DNA of 9,061 nt from Spirochaetales bacterium (GTDB taxonomy: Bacteria; Spirochaetota; Spirochaetia; DSM-27196; SLAA01), in contig SLBH01000256.1 of the NCBI GenBank assembly GCA_007126415.1, positions 1 through 9,061 of the forward strand, in the 5' to 3' direction. Positions 1-5,482 of the stretch are shown here, piece by piece (within the stretch, counting starts at the first letter, position 1; every line of letters begins with the position of its first letter). Under the pieces are notes generated by a model that did not search any database, was not told the origin of the DNA, and worked only from the letters and a program-made list of their open reading frames with translations. Both the position numbers and the translations under genes were made by a program.

Positions 1-908
1 AGCCGGGCTGAGCCGAGGTAGCCCATGTAGTCGTAATCTTCGCCTTCGTCTATCTCAACGCTTCCCATGGTTCCGGCCGCGTAGATATCGTGATACAGGT
101 TGCCGAACAGTGGGCCTCTAATACCGGCAACCGCGTAGCCAGAGTTCACCGTTTCTTCATTGTCGTCGGCGTCGCGAAAGTCGAACTGTCCGAGCGCACC
201 GATAACCACGGTTTGGCGTGCAAAGAGCTCCGGGAAGCTGATCTCGGCAAGCCCGATTGCGCGGCGTGGGCCAAAGTCTTCGTCGTCATCGTCTTGGTCG
301 ATGAGATCGGCTCCGGTCATGCGGATGTTTGAGGCCGGGTTCAAGATCAAGCCGCTGTAGCCTGCTCCAAAGCGCAGCCGAACACTGGGGTAGGCAAGAC
401 GCGTGGAGACGCCGTCTAAGGTGCTGTTGAGCAGCAACGAGCTTGGGTCCTGGAAACGAAAGCGGCCGGCGGTGGCTTCAACCACCGAGCTGTCTCCGAA
501 AAGCTCCGGGTAGAAACCCCGTAGGCGGACGAGGTCGAGGTTTAGGTAGACTTGTCCGCTACTCCAGTTGTAGCTGCCCTGAACGGCGGTGTCGATAGTG
601 CTGAGCTCGCCGACCGGGCTCACGCGGCGTACCCACAGCGCCGTGCTCAAAGCGCTGGTAGTTGCGTCGCTCGCCTGATGTTCTGCGGCCCGTACGCTGC
701 GAAGCGCGTCGAGCGTTACGCCCCAGTCGCCCCGGCCGTGCCGGCGATCCTCGAGCTCGTCCGGATCGGGCTCATCGGCAGGATCCTCGATTGCGTCCTC
801 AGCAGGCAGCGCCTCGGCGTCGGGTTCGTCTTGAGCTGCCGCCGGCGCGCCGAGCAGCACGATGAACGTGAGCGTGAAAAAGGCGAGTAAGGTTCGACGA
901 CGTATCAT
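1..908 (-). CDS. Outer-membrane beta-barrel-like exported protein (C-terminus outside window)
   Basis: Partial gene: about 302 codons from ATG at 908 run off the left edge without a stop. Residues 1-25 form a Sec signal peptide (Arg-rich start, hydrophobic core, cleavage near APAAAQ). A very acidic Asp/Glu/Pro linker follows to about residue 52. The rest alternates polar and hydrophobic residues, with many Gly and Tyr, as in beta-barrel outer membrane proteins. Around residues 206-212 there is an acidic Asp/Glu run that could be a surface loop. The start is supported by a strong Shine-Dalgarno, GAGGAGG at 916-922, seven bases before the ATG. The ATG overlaps the stop of the preceding gene as ATGA, so the two are probably translated together. 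I do not recognise a named family. It resembles conserved spirochaete hypothetical outer membrane proteins, but that is memory, not a search. Confidence 0.75.
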   Translation of the reverse strand, partial: MIRRRTLLAFFTLTFIVLLGAPAAAQDEPDAEALPAEDAIEDPADEPDPDELEDRRHGRGDWGVTLDALRSVRAAEHQASDATTSALSTALWVRRVSPVGELSTIDTAVQGSYNWSSGQVYLNLDLVRLRGFYPELFGDSSVVEATAGRFRFQDPSSLLLNSTLDGVSTRLAYPSVRLRFGAGYSGLILNPASNIRMTGADLIDQDDDDEDFGPRRAIGLAEISFPELFARQTVVIGALGQFDFRDADDNEETVNSGYAVAGIRGPLFGNLYHDIYAAGTMGSVEIDEGEDYDYMGYLGSAR

Positions 909-1360
909 ATTCGGCCCTCCTCACGGAGTGCCAACGCTCGGTTGAGAATGCGTAGGCCCCGTTCGCCGTTTACGCGCATGGTAGGGAAAGCTTCCCCTTG
1001 GATGACTCTGCGAAACTCGAGCTCCCGCGCGGCGTAGCGCCCGTCCTGAACAATAGTGTAGAAGAGGCCGCCCTCAATCTCGAACACTCGCATCACTAGG
1101 AGCGAGAGCTCTCCGAGGTTGATGGGATCCTCAACGTCTAGATCGCGAAGCCCGGCATCAAGATCGGCTAAGGTTTCAACGGCTTCTGCACGGGTTTGCT
1201 CTTCGGTTATCTGCTCGGTTACGCCGAGCAACAGGTAAGCGGCACTGCCGTAGGTCAGCCGGTCTTCGGCGAGAATCTCGTCGATTAACGCGGCCGACTG
1301 CCCGGCGAGCGATGCAACCATCAGGAGCCAGAGCCCGGTCGCCATAACGATAGTTTTCAT
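905..1360 (-). CDS. Small exported protein of unknown function, coupled to the barrel gene
   Basis: A 151-residue protein if started at ATG 1360. A GTG at 1366 is in frame, but GGAG at 1369-1372 sits eight bases from the ATG and only two from the GTG, so the ATG is preferred. Residues 1-24 make a Sec signal peptide (MKTIVMATG start, hydrophobic core, cleavage near GQSAA). The mature part is mostly predicted helix and acidic: LIDEIL, YGSAAYLLL, then a second helical segment around PINLGELSLLVMRVF and a basic C-terminus. The repeated 'helix, turn, LGELSLL' pattern faintly recalls SLH-like or dockerin-like folds, but no defining motif is present. It ends with TGA overlapping the ATG of the downstream barrel gene. 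This suggests a periplasmic or outer-membrane partner made in step with that protein. The function is unknown. Confidence 0.7.
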   Translation of the reverse strand: MKTIVMATGLWLLMVASLAGQSAALIDEILAEDRLTYGSAAYLLLGVTEQITEEQTRAEAVETLADLDAGLRDLDVEDPINLGELSLLVMRVFEIEGGLFYTIVQDGRYAARELEFRRVIQGEAFPTMRVNGERGLRILNRALALREEGRI

Positions 1361-1475
1361 CAGCACGTCTCCAGTTCACTCGCCCTCTGGGGGCTGCTGT
1401 GCCGACAGGCGCGGAGCAGCCGGTAAAGCGCCCGTCGGAATTGCACCTCGGTGAAAGCACCTGTGTGGAGCGGAT

Positions 1476-1507
1476 GCGGCAAGCGGGCCGCGGTGCCCGC
1501 TTGCCGC
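1476..1507. repeat. Perfect 13-bp inverted repeat (strong hairpin) after the outer membrane protein pair
   Basis: GCGGCAAGCGGGC at 1476-1488 and its exact reverse complement at 1495-1507 flank a six-base loop. As RNA this is a very stable hairpin. No T-tract follows it on either strand, so it is not a textbook intrinsic terminator. It lies just downstream of another hairpin with a T-rich tail. It could block 3'-to-5' decay of the outer membrane protein transcript or act as a back-up terminator. Between this hairpin and the start at 1360 I see no convincing promoter. Confidence 0.55.
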
Positions 1508-1510
1508 CGG

Positions 1511-1533
1511 GTAAAAGAAGAGCCGCCGCTCCT
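1511..1533 (-). terminator. Candidate intrinsic terminator of the tandem outer membrane protein genes
   Basis: On the minus strand AGGAGC GGCG GCTCTT forms a six-pair stem (one G-U) with a four-base loop at 1518-1533, followed by CTTTTAC. It starts at the first base of the TAA stop of the gene ending at 1533. The stem is short, so strength is uncertain, but position and T-tract fit. Confidence 0.42.
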
Positions 1534-2018
1534 TAGAACGCAATCTTACCGGAGATCGTGAGGCTTGCGATGCCGTCGCTCACGGCAGTAGCCATGTCCG
1601 GAACAAGGTAATCGAACGAAAGCCGCAGCGATGTGGTCAGTGTGTCGTTGAACTCGCGCCGAATCGGCGACGTGAAGACGCCGAGCCCGCCGGCAACATT
1701 AGTGGCCCCGGAACTACCGGTGGAAAGTTGAAACCCAAACTCTTCCTGGAGGAAGTAGGTCATACGCACGAGGCTGAAATCCGGCATATCGGCAGCGTCG
1801 CCTTGAACAAACACAAACCCCAGTTCCATGGCATCGGTCATACCGAAATGAAGCCCCATGAGCTGGCCTACGCCGATTTCTTCTGTACCAAAGTTGTACC
1901 CGGTGACCTGCCCGATCTCGATCCCGAAAATATCGGTTTCAGTGGTTTGTGCGGTTGCGGTGCCCGCGAAAATAACCAAAAAACTAGCGGCAATAACTAG
2001 AACTGCTATTCGCTTCAT
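1533..2018 (-). CDS. Small outer-membrane beta-barrel-like protein, second of a tandem pair
   Basis: A 161-residue protein with a clear Sec signal peptide (residues 1-23, MKRIAVLVIAA start, cleavage near TATAQ). The mature chain of about 138 residues alternates hydrophobic and polar residues in strands such as QLMGLHFGM, AMELGFVFV and SLRLSFDYLV. It ends in ISGKIAF, and a terminal Phe is the usual signal for BAM-dependent insertion in the outer membrane. AAGGAG at 2028-2033 is nine bases before the ATG. The gene lies 38 bp after the stop of a paralogue, and the two share the pattern 'GxLTGY/GQVTGY, (V)GLxF, DxxxxGxV, FVR/LVRxxYFL, LSTG'. Both are probably in one transcript. The pore or adhesin role of this small barrel cannot be told from sequence. 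I do not recognise the family by name. Confidence 0.75.
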   Translation of the reverse strand: MKRIAVLVIAASFLVIFAGTATAQTTETDIFGIEIGQVTGYNFGTEEIGVGQLMGLHFGMTDAMELGFVFVQGDAADMPDFSLVRMTYFLQEEFGFQLSTGSSGATNVAGGLGVFTSPIRREFNDTLTTSLRLSFDYLVPDMATAVSDGIASLTISGKIAF

Positions 2019-2056
2019 TGTCTTTAACTCCTTATTGTCAGTGTTCGGTAGAGCCT

Positions 2057-2578
2057 TTACAGGCCGATCGTGCCGAGTAGCGAAACGGCGAAGGTTCCGT
2101 CGCCGAAGCCGTCTTCTTCATTGAGAAGATACTGCGCGTTAATCTTGAAGGTTGAGGAAAACCCGGAGTCCGGGATGTTTCGAAGGATGATGAAGTTACC
2201 TCCGACCGAGCCGGCCGCAGTGGTGTCAACGCCGTCGCTCCACCCTCCCGTGGCGAGGCTCAACGCGACTTGCTCGTTGAGGAAGTAATTGAATCTGACA
2301 AAGTTGTAGGTATGCATCGGACCACCCTCAGCGTCGTCAAACTGCGTGTTCACGATTCCAATATCCGCGTTATCCAGTATCGAGAAGCTTAAGCCCACAG
2401 TACGTCCCACTACGGTTTCTTCATCCAAGAGACGATACCCGGTTAGAAATCCCATCTCGACATTGAAGAGCCGACTCTCCGTTACGGTGTCGCCGAACTG
2501 CTGACCGAAGGCTTGCCCCGGTAGCAATAGAAGAACCAACGCAACGGCAACCAGTGTGCAAGCCACGCGTTTTCTCAT
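2057..2578 (-). CDS. Small outer-membrane beta-barrel-like protein, first of a tandem pair
   Basis: A 173-residue protein with a Sec signal peptide (residues 1-25, long Leu/Val core, cleavage near GQAFGQ). The mature part is Gly-rich with alternating strands (VEMGFLTGYRL, VGRTVGLSFSIL, NADIGIVNTQF, YNFVRFNYFL, QVALSLATGG) and ends TFAVSLLGTIGL, consistent with a small eight-stranded type of barrel. It aligns by eye along its whole length with the next gene downstream (1533-2018), so the pair arose by duplication. AAGGAG at 2586-2591 lies seven bases before the ATG. It is the first gene of its transcript, with a candidate promoter and dyad at 2609-2661. The function is not known; the acidic loop QFDDAEGG is likely exposed. 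Confidence 0.75.
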   Translation of the reverse strand: MRKRVACTLVAVALVLLLLPGQAFGQQFGDTVTESRLFNVEMGFLTGYRLLDEETVVGRTVGLSFSILDNADIGIVNTQFDDAEGGPMHTYNFVRFNYFLNEQVALSLATGGWSDGVDTTAAGSVGGNFIILRNIPDSGFSSTFKINAQYLLNEEDGFGDGTFAVSLLGTIGL

Positions 2579-2608
2579 GTGCTAACTCCTTACGCTACAG
2601 AGTTTAAG

Positions 2609-2631
2609 TGTTGTAGCCTAAACGTACAACA
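2609..2631. promoter_or_regulatory. Dyad TGTTGTA-N9-TACAACA, candidate operator
   Basis: Seven-base arms at 2609-2615 and 2625-2631 are exact reverse complements around a nine-base spacer. The dyad touches the candidate -10 at 2631-2636 and covers the expected transcription start of the outer membrane protein pair. A repressor site or a 5'-leader hairpin are both possible. Confidence 0.35.
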
Positions 2632-2661
2632 TTGTAACCCAAATATCCTGACATATGCCAA
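2631..2661 (-). promoter_or_regulatory. Candidate sigma-70-type promoter for the tandem outer membrane protein genes
   Basis: On the minus strand TTGGCA (plus 2656-2661) and TACAAT (plus 2631-2636) each match five of six consensus bases. The 19-base spacer is longer than ideal. It would give a leader of roughly 45 bases before the ATG at 2578. An alternative with a 17-base spacer, TTGTAC (2624-2629) and TAAACT (2601-2606), matches less well. Confidence 0.35.
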
Positions 2662-2685
2662 AAAAAAATGCAAGCGTGGCACTCA
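2660..2685 (-). terminator. Candidate weak intrinsic terminator after the S8 protease gene
   Basis: On the minus strand TGAGTG CCA CGCTTG can pair over six positions (several G-U) with a three-base loop, then a CA and nine T (plus A-run 2660-2668). It lies 21 bases after the protease stop. The T-run is strong and the stem is weak. Confidence 0.35.
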
Positions 2686-2706
2686 GGAAATTCAGAAAAC
2701 CGGTAC

Positions 2707-4323
2707 CTACGGTAATCCGGATGCCTCATAGTGTGCGGAAACATAGAGATCAAAGCTCACCTCGGCGATCTCGGGCTCTTGGATCAGCGCTCTGCGGAGT
2801 TCCGCAGCGTCTTGGCCGGCCGAGAGACGCGCGAGCGCGTGCCCGAGATGAGCGCCTGAGATAGACTCGAGCCGGTGTTCGGCTACAATCGCCTCGAGGC
2901 GAGCTCTGCGTTCCGCTTGGGGCGTTGCGCGCAGCCAGTCGGAGTCGAGCGACACAATCAGCCTGTCGGGCCGGTAGCTGCCGGGTTCCGGCTCGGCCCG
3001 TTCGCTGTGAGCGGTTTGCTGCCGTGAGGTCTCAAGCAGCCCGCTTTCAAGGCTGCCGGCCTCGGTTGTGCTAACGGCGAGGCTCTGAAGCGAGACCTCG
3101 TTATCAAATTGGTAGGGGCCGTAGGGCTGCATCAGCGCGCGCCGCACCGCACGGCCTGCGTGAATTAGCCCATACCCGAACTCGGGATGTGGGTAGCTTT
3201 CGTCGGCCGCGATTGCGGTGGCGGTTTGGCGGAGGACGCTTCGAACGCCGTTTTGCGTCATGCTGTCGGCCACCGAGTAGAGCAGTGCGGCGAGTCCGGA
3301 TACGTGGGGTGCGGCCATTGAGGTGCCGTGGAGACCCCCGTAACCGCCATTCTGAAGCGTGCTGTAGACCTCCGCATACGGGTCGCCTCCTTCTCCGCTG
3401 CCTCCGGGCGCCACAAACTCAAGACCCATACCGTAATCGGAATACTCTGAGCGCGCCGGTTCTTCGTCTTCCGAGGGCGGCGGGTTCACCGAGCCAACGG
3501 CAACTACGTTGGGCAAGGCGGCGGGGTGGAGTATTCCGTTTTCCCCCGATCCGTTGTTGCCGGATGAGGCGACCAGTGTGATGCCGCGGTCGGCAGCTTG
3601 TGTCGCCGCGTCCTCTACAGCAGACCATCCGTCTATGTTCGAGGGCCCGCCGAGGCTCATGTTAATGACATCCGCGCGTCGAGCCGGGGTTCGGCCGGAG
3701 CTATTGGGGAGTCCTGCGGCGTAAAGGATACCGTCCGTGACGGTCCAGGTTGAGCCGCTGTTGTCGTCATTGAGTACTCGCACCGGAATGATGCGAATGC
3801 GGTCCCAGCCGACGCCGGCGATACCGCTCTTGTTGTTGGTGCCCGCGGCGATGATGCCCGCCACATGCGTGCCGTGGTCGGTGCCGCCGGCGCCTGTCGA
3901 GCCGGCCCGGATTCTTTGGTTATCCACGAAATCCCAGCCGTCTACGAGGTTGGCTTCGAGGTCGGGGTGGGTCATCTCTATCTGGGTGTCGAGGACCGCG
4001 ACGTACACTACGCGGGAGCGCCGGCGTATCTCGGACGAGGTGACCACCCCCCAGGCGTCCGGCATCTCGATGAACTCCATGTTCCATTGTTCGTGGTAGT
4101 GGGAGTCGTTAGGTGTGCGAGGCGTGAACTCCGGCAACACCGGTGTAGTGTCGACACCGCCGTGGCCGCCCATTCCACAGGCGCTTATGCCGAGAATCAC
4201 TATCGCCGCAATCGCCGAAAGCAGCGCAACCGTTAGCGGCGGCCGCGCCGCCCGGACGCACCCCCGCGCCGGCACTGAGGCGGGATCGAGGTCCATACGA
4301 GTAGGTGTCGTCGTTTCCAGCAT
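2707..4323 (-). CDS. Subtilisin-like serine protease (peptidase family S8), predicted lipoprotein
   Basis: A 538-residue protease. An Arg-rich start leads into a hydrophobic segment (about 30-48) and lipobox ISA-Cys49, so it is probably exported and lipid-anchored. The catalytic domain (about 70-400) has Asp112 in AVLDTQI, His150 in DHGTHVAG, oxyanion Asn256 in SSGN, and Ser335 in GTSMAAPHVSG: a complete S8 triad. The Gly usually following Asp-Thr is Gln114. NDSHYHEQW before the domain is the motif that normally follows an N-terminal propeptide, yet only about 20 residues separate it from Cys49. Instead, residues 450-532 after a Ser/Glu-rich linker look like an S8 propeptide (see separate entry). 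ATG 4323 has a weak purine-rich GAGAGAG upstream; Met10 has none. The gene is divergent from the secreted protein at 4527, so the two may be co-regulated. The substrate is unknown. Confidence 0.93.
   Translation of the reverse strand: MLETTTPTRMDLDPASVPARGCVRAARPPLTVALLSAIAAIVILGISACGMGGHGGVDTTPVLPEFTPRTPNDSHYHEQWNMEFIEMPDAWGVVTSSEIRRRSRVVYVAVLDTQIEMTHPDLEANLVDGWDFVDNQRIRAGSTGAGGTDHGTHVAGIIAAGTNNKSGIAGVGWDRIRIIPVRVLNDDNSGSTWTVTDGILYAAGLPNSSGRTPARRADVINMSLGGPSNIDGWSAVEDAATQAADRGITLVASSGNNGSGENGILHPAALPNVVAVGSVNPPPSEDEEPARSEYSDYGMGLEFVAPGGSGEGGDPYAEVYSTLQNGGYGGLHGTSMAAPHVSGLAALLYSVADSMTQNGVRSVLRQTATAIAADESYPHPEFGYGLIHAGRAVRRALMQPYGPYQFDNEVSLQSLAVSTTEAGSLESGLLETSRQQTAHSERAEPEPGSYRPDRLIVSLDSDWLRATPQAERRARLEAIVAEHRLESISGAHLGHALARLSAGQDAAELRRALIQEPEIAEVSFDLYVSAHYEASGLP
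2728..2976 (-). other. Propeptide-like module at the C-terminus of the S8 protease
   Basis: Residues 450-532 of the protease read strand DRLIVSLDS, helix ERRARLEAIVAEH, GAHLGHALARL, helix AAELRRALIQ, then EPEIAEVSFDLYVSAHY. This order, and the closing 'xPEIxxVxxDxYV' phrase, is how the N-terminal propeptides of many bacterial S8 proteases (I9-like or fervidolysin-propeptide-like fold) look just before the catalytic domain. Here it follows the catalytic domain. The assignment is by eye only. Confidence 0.55.
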
Positions 4324-4411
4324 TTAAAGCTCTCTCGCCCGCGTGCGCCCGCGTGGCGGCATCGCAATAATACCGCCGCGGCTGCCGTAATTCCAGCGGC
4401 CGGCGTGTTTC

Positions 4412-4440
4412 AACAATTATACAAATTAGCGCAAATTGTT
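4412..4440. promoter_or_regulatory. Inverted repeat AACAATT-N15-AATTGTT in the divergent promoter region
   Basis: Seven-base arms at 4412-4418 and 4434-4440 are exact reverse complements 15 bases apart (centres about 22 bp, two helical turns). They bracket the TATAAT that would serve the protease gene. This is the AT-richest part of the window. A regulator site is plausible but unproven. Confidence 0.3.
4416..4421 (-). promoter_or_regulatory. Candidate -10 box of the S8 protease gene
   Basis: The minus strand reads a perfect TATAAT here, about 93 bases upstream of the protease ATG. No good -35 stands 16-18 bases upstream, so an activator might be needed, or the match may be chance in AT-rich DNA. 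Confidence 0.3.
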
Positions 4441-4442
4441 TT

Positions 4443-4465
4443 GGTATCAAAAAGTTGCGGTATCA
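4443..4465 (+). repeat. Direct repeat GGTATCA around the plus-strand -35 element
   Basis: GGTATCA occurs at 4443-4449 and 4459-4465, 16 bases apart. The second copy begins inside the -35 hexamer of the promoter for the gene at 4527. It may be a tandem regulator half-site; a chance repeat is possible. Confidence 0.25.
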
Positions 4466-4483
4466 CCAAACCCCTGCTAACAT
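4455..4483 (+). promoter_or_regulatory. Candidate promoter of the secreted-protein gene at 4527
   Basis: TTGCGG (4455-4460), a 17-base spacer, then TAACAT (4478-4483) preceded by TGC, which gives an extended -10. Expected leader is about 37 bases. AGGGGG at 4515-4520 is the ribosome-binding site, six bases from the ATG. Confidence 0.42.
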
Positions 4484-4526
4484 AGAAGGCCATTAGCATA
4501 ACCAGTTCAATATCAGGGGGCAACGT

Positions 4527-5315
4527 ATGCTACGCAAAGTTTTGTGCTTGACAGTGATCCTTCTCGGTGTCTCGGTAGCGCTCGCGTCCGCGCAGAGCGT
4601 GCTCGTGATGAGCGACTTCAACGACATGGAAGGATGGACGCCCGCATCAGGCGACTGGGAAGTCGACGGTAATCGGCTCCATCAGCGCAGTTCATCGGCG
4701 CTCATGGCGCGCGTCGACCATGAAATTCCCGACGAGACGGTTTATGAGATTCGCTTCAACGTTCGCTACGAAGACGGCGGCTACAAGAGCGAGCAGGACC
4801 TCGTGAATCAGATCTTTCATGCCGGGTTCGGCGTGCATGTCGGCCTCGCCAACCCGCTCCTCGGCGTAGAGAGTTGGGGCGCGGGCGAGAGCTACCTGCT
4901 GTGGCTCAATCTCGACACGCGCGGCCAAACCGCCGAGCAGTATCCCGACCACTTCGGGCTGCGAGCGCAGGTCTACGAAAGCCAAGGACCGGTGCAGATG
5001 GACCTCGTTACCGCCGACTGGGTCGAGCGTGAGTTGGGTTCCGAGAAGCTGAGCATCGATATCCCGGCGGCCCTGCGTGCGGCCGGAATTCACCTCGCAA
5101 TTTCGGATGTGGAGCCGTACCTCGGTCATGAGATCCCGATGCGGATTCAGGTCAACAACCGCACCGGCACCGTGAGGGTCGCCGACCCCACCGCCTCGGT
5201 GTGGTATCGCCTGCCGCTCGACGCTAACGTCTTAAGGGCGGGCGACTACCTCGCGCTTCGCACCAACAGCTTATCGGTAAGTTTCGGCGATTTCCGGATC
5301 GTAAGCGCTAACTGA
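4527..5315 (+). CDS. Secreted protein of unknown function, beta-sandwich-like
   Basis: A 262-residue protein and the only plus-strand gene. Residues 1-22 are a Sec signal peptide (MLRKVLCLTVILLG, cleavage near ASAQ). There is no lipobox Cys, so it is likely released into the periplasm or exported further. The mature chain begins VLVMSDFND, then GDWEVDGNRLHQ, and closes with LALRTNSLSVSFGDFRIV. The 'DF-D...GDW-V-GNRL...' opening and 'FGDFRI' ending are typical of concanavalin-like jelly-roll (LamG or DUF1080-type) domains that bind or cut sugars. No catalytic residues of a known family stand out, so this is only a fold guess. The start is supported by AGGGGG six bases upstream and a candidate extended -10 promoter. 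It shares a 203-bp divergent promoter region with the S8 protease, which hints at joint control. A hairpin-rich stretch follows its stop. Confidence 0.75.
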   Translation: MLRKVLCLTVILLGVSVALASAQSVLVMSDFNDMEGWTPASGDWEVDGNRLHQRSSSALMARVDHEIPDETVYEIRFNVRYEDGGYKSEQDLVNQIFHAGFGVHVGLANPLLGVESWGAGESYLLWLNLDTRGQTAEQYPDHFGLRAQVYESQGPVQMDLVTADWVERELGSEKLSIDIPAALRAAGIHLAISDVEPYLGHEIPMRIQVNNRTGTVRVADPTASVWYRLPLDANVLRAGDYLALRTNSLSVSFGDFRIVSAN

Positions 5316-5338
5316 AGTAAAAGAACGCGCGGGCGTTC
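5315..5338 (-). terminator. Candidate intrinsic terminator for the deacetylase transcript
   Basis: On the minus strand GAACGC CCGC GCGTTC forms a perfect six-pair stem with a four-base loop (5323-5338) and is followed by TTTTACTT. It lies about 145 bases beyond the deacetylase stop and abuts the stop of the opposing gene, the usual place for a terminator between convergent genes. Confidence 0.45.
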
Positions 5339-5340
5339 GA

Positions 5341-5416
5341 GCGCGGCGGCGGCGCCGGTTGGGCGACATCGGCAAGGTGTTCGATGTTGCGCCGCGCCCG
5401 CCGCGCATTTGTTTGC
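5341..5416 (+). terminator. Long composite hairpin, candidate terminator of the secreted-protein gene
   Basis: An outer nine-base stem (5341-5349 with 5398-5406) encloses a second stem, GCGACATCG (5363-5371) with CGATGTTGC (5382-5390, one G-U), with a ten-base loop. The plus strand then reads ATTTGTTTG. The structure is larger than a normal terminator and could also be a structured 3' untranslated region. Confidence 0.33.
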
Positions 5417-5421
5417 CGGGC

Positions 5422-5444
5422 GGTAGCGGCGCTGCGCCGCTACC
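5422..5444. repeat. Perfect 10-bp inverted repeat, GC-rich hairpin between convergent genes
   Basis: GGTAGCGGCG (5422-5431), loop CTG, and CGCCGCTACC (5435-5444). No T-tract follows in either direction. It is the third hairpin in this 167-bp gap and may help stop transcripts from both sides, or be a copy of a dispersed GC-rich repeat. Confidence 0.45.
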
Positions 5445-5482
5445 TGCCTGTCGTGGCGGTGCCGCGGCGCGAAGGTGAGCGG

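Noticed and set aside
1358..1366. GTG at 1366 as start of the small exported protein
   Set aside because: GGAG would be only two bases away; the ATG at 1360 has ideal spacing and gives a standard signal peptide.
3189..4236. Several plus-strand open frames of 70-130 codons
   Set aside because: They are opposite the S8 protease catalytic domain, are rich in Arg and Pro, and are expected shadows in GC-rich DNA.
4692..5129. 145-codon minus-strand frame inside the secreted-protein gene
   Set aside because: The plus frame has a signal peptide, a ribosome-binding site and a promoter; the minus frame has none.
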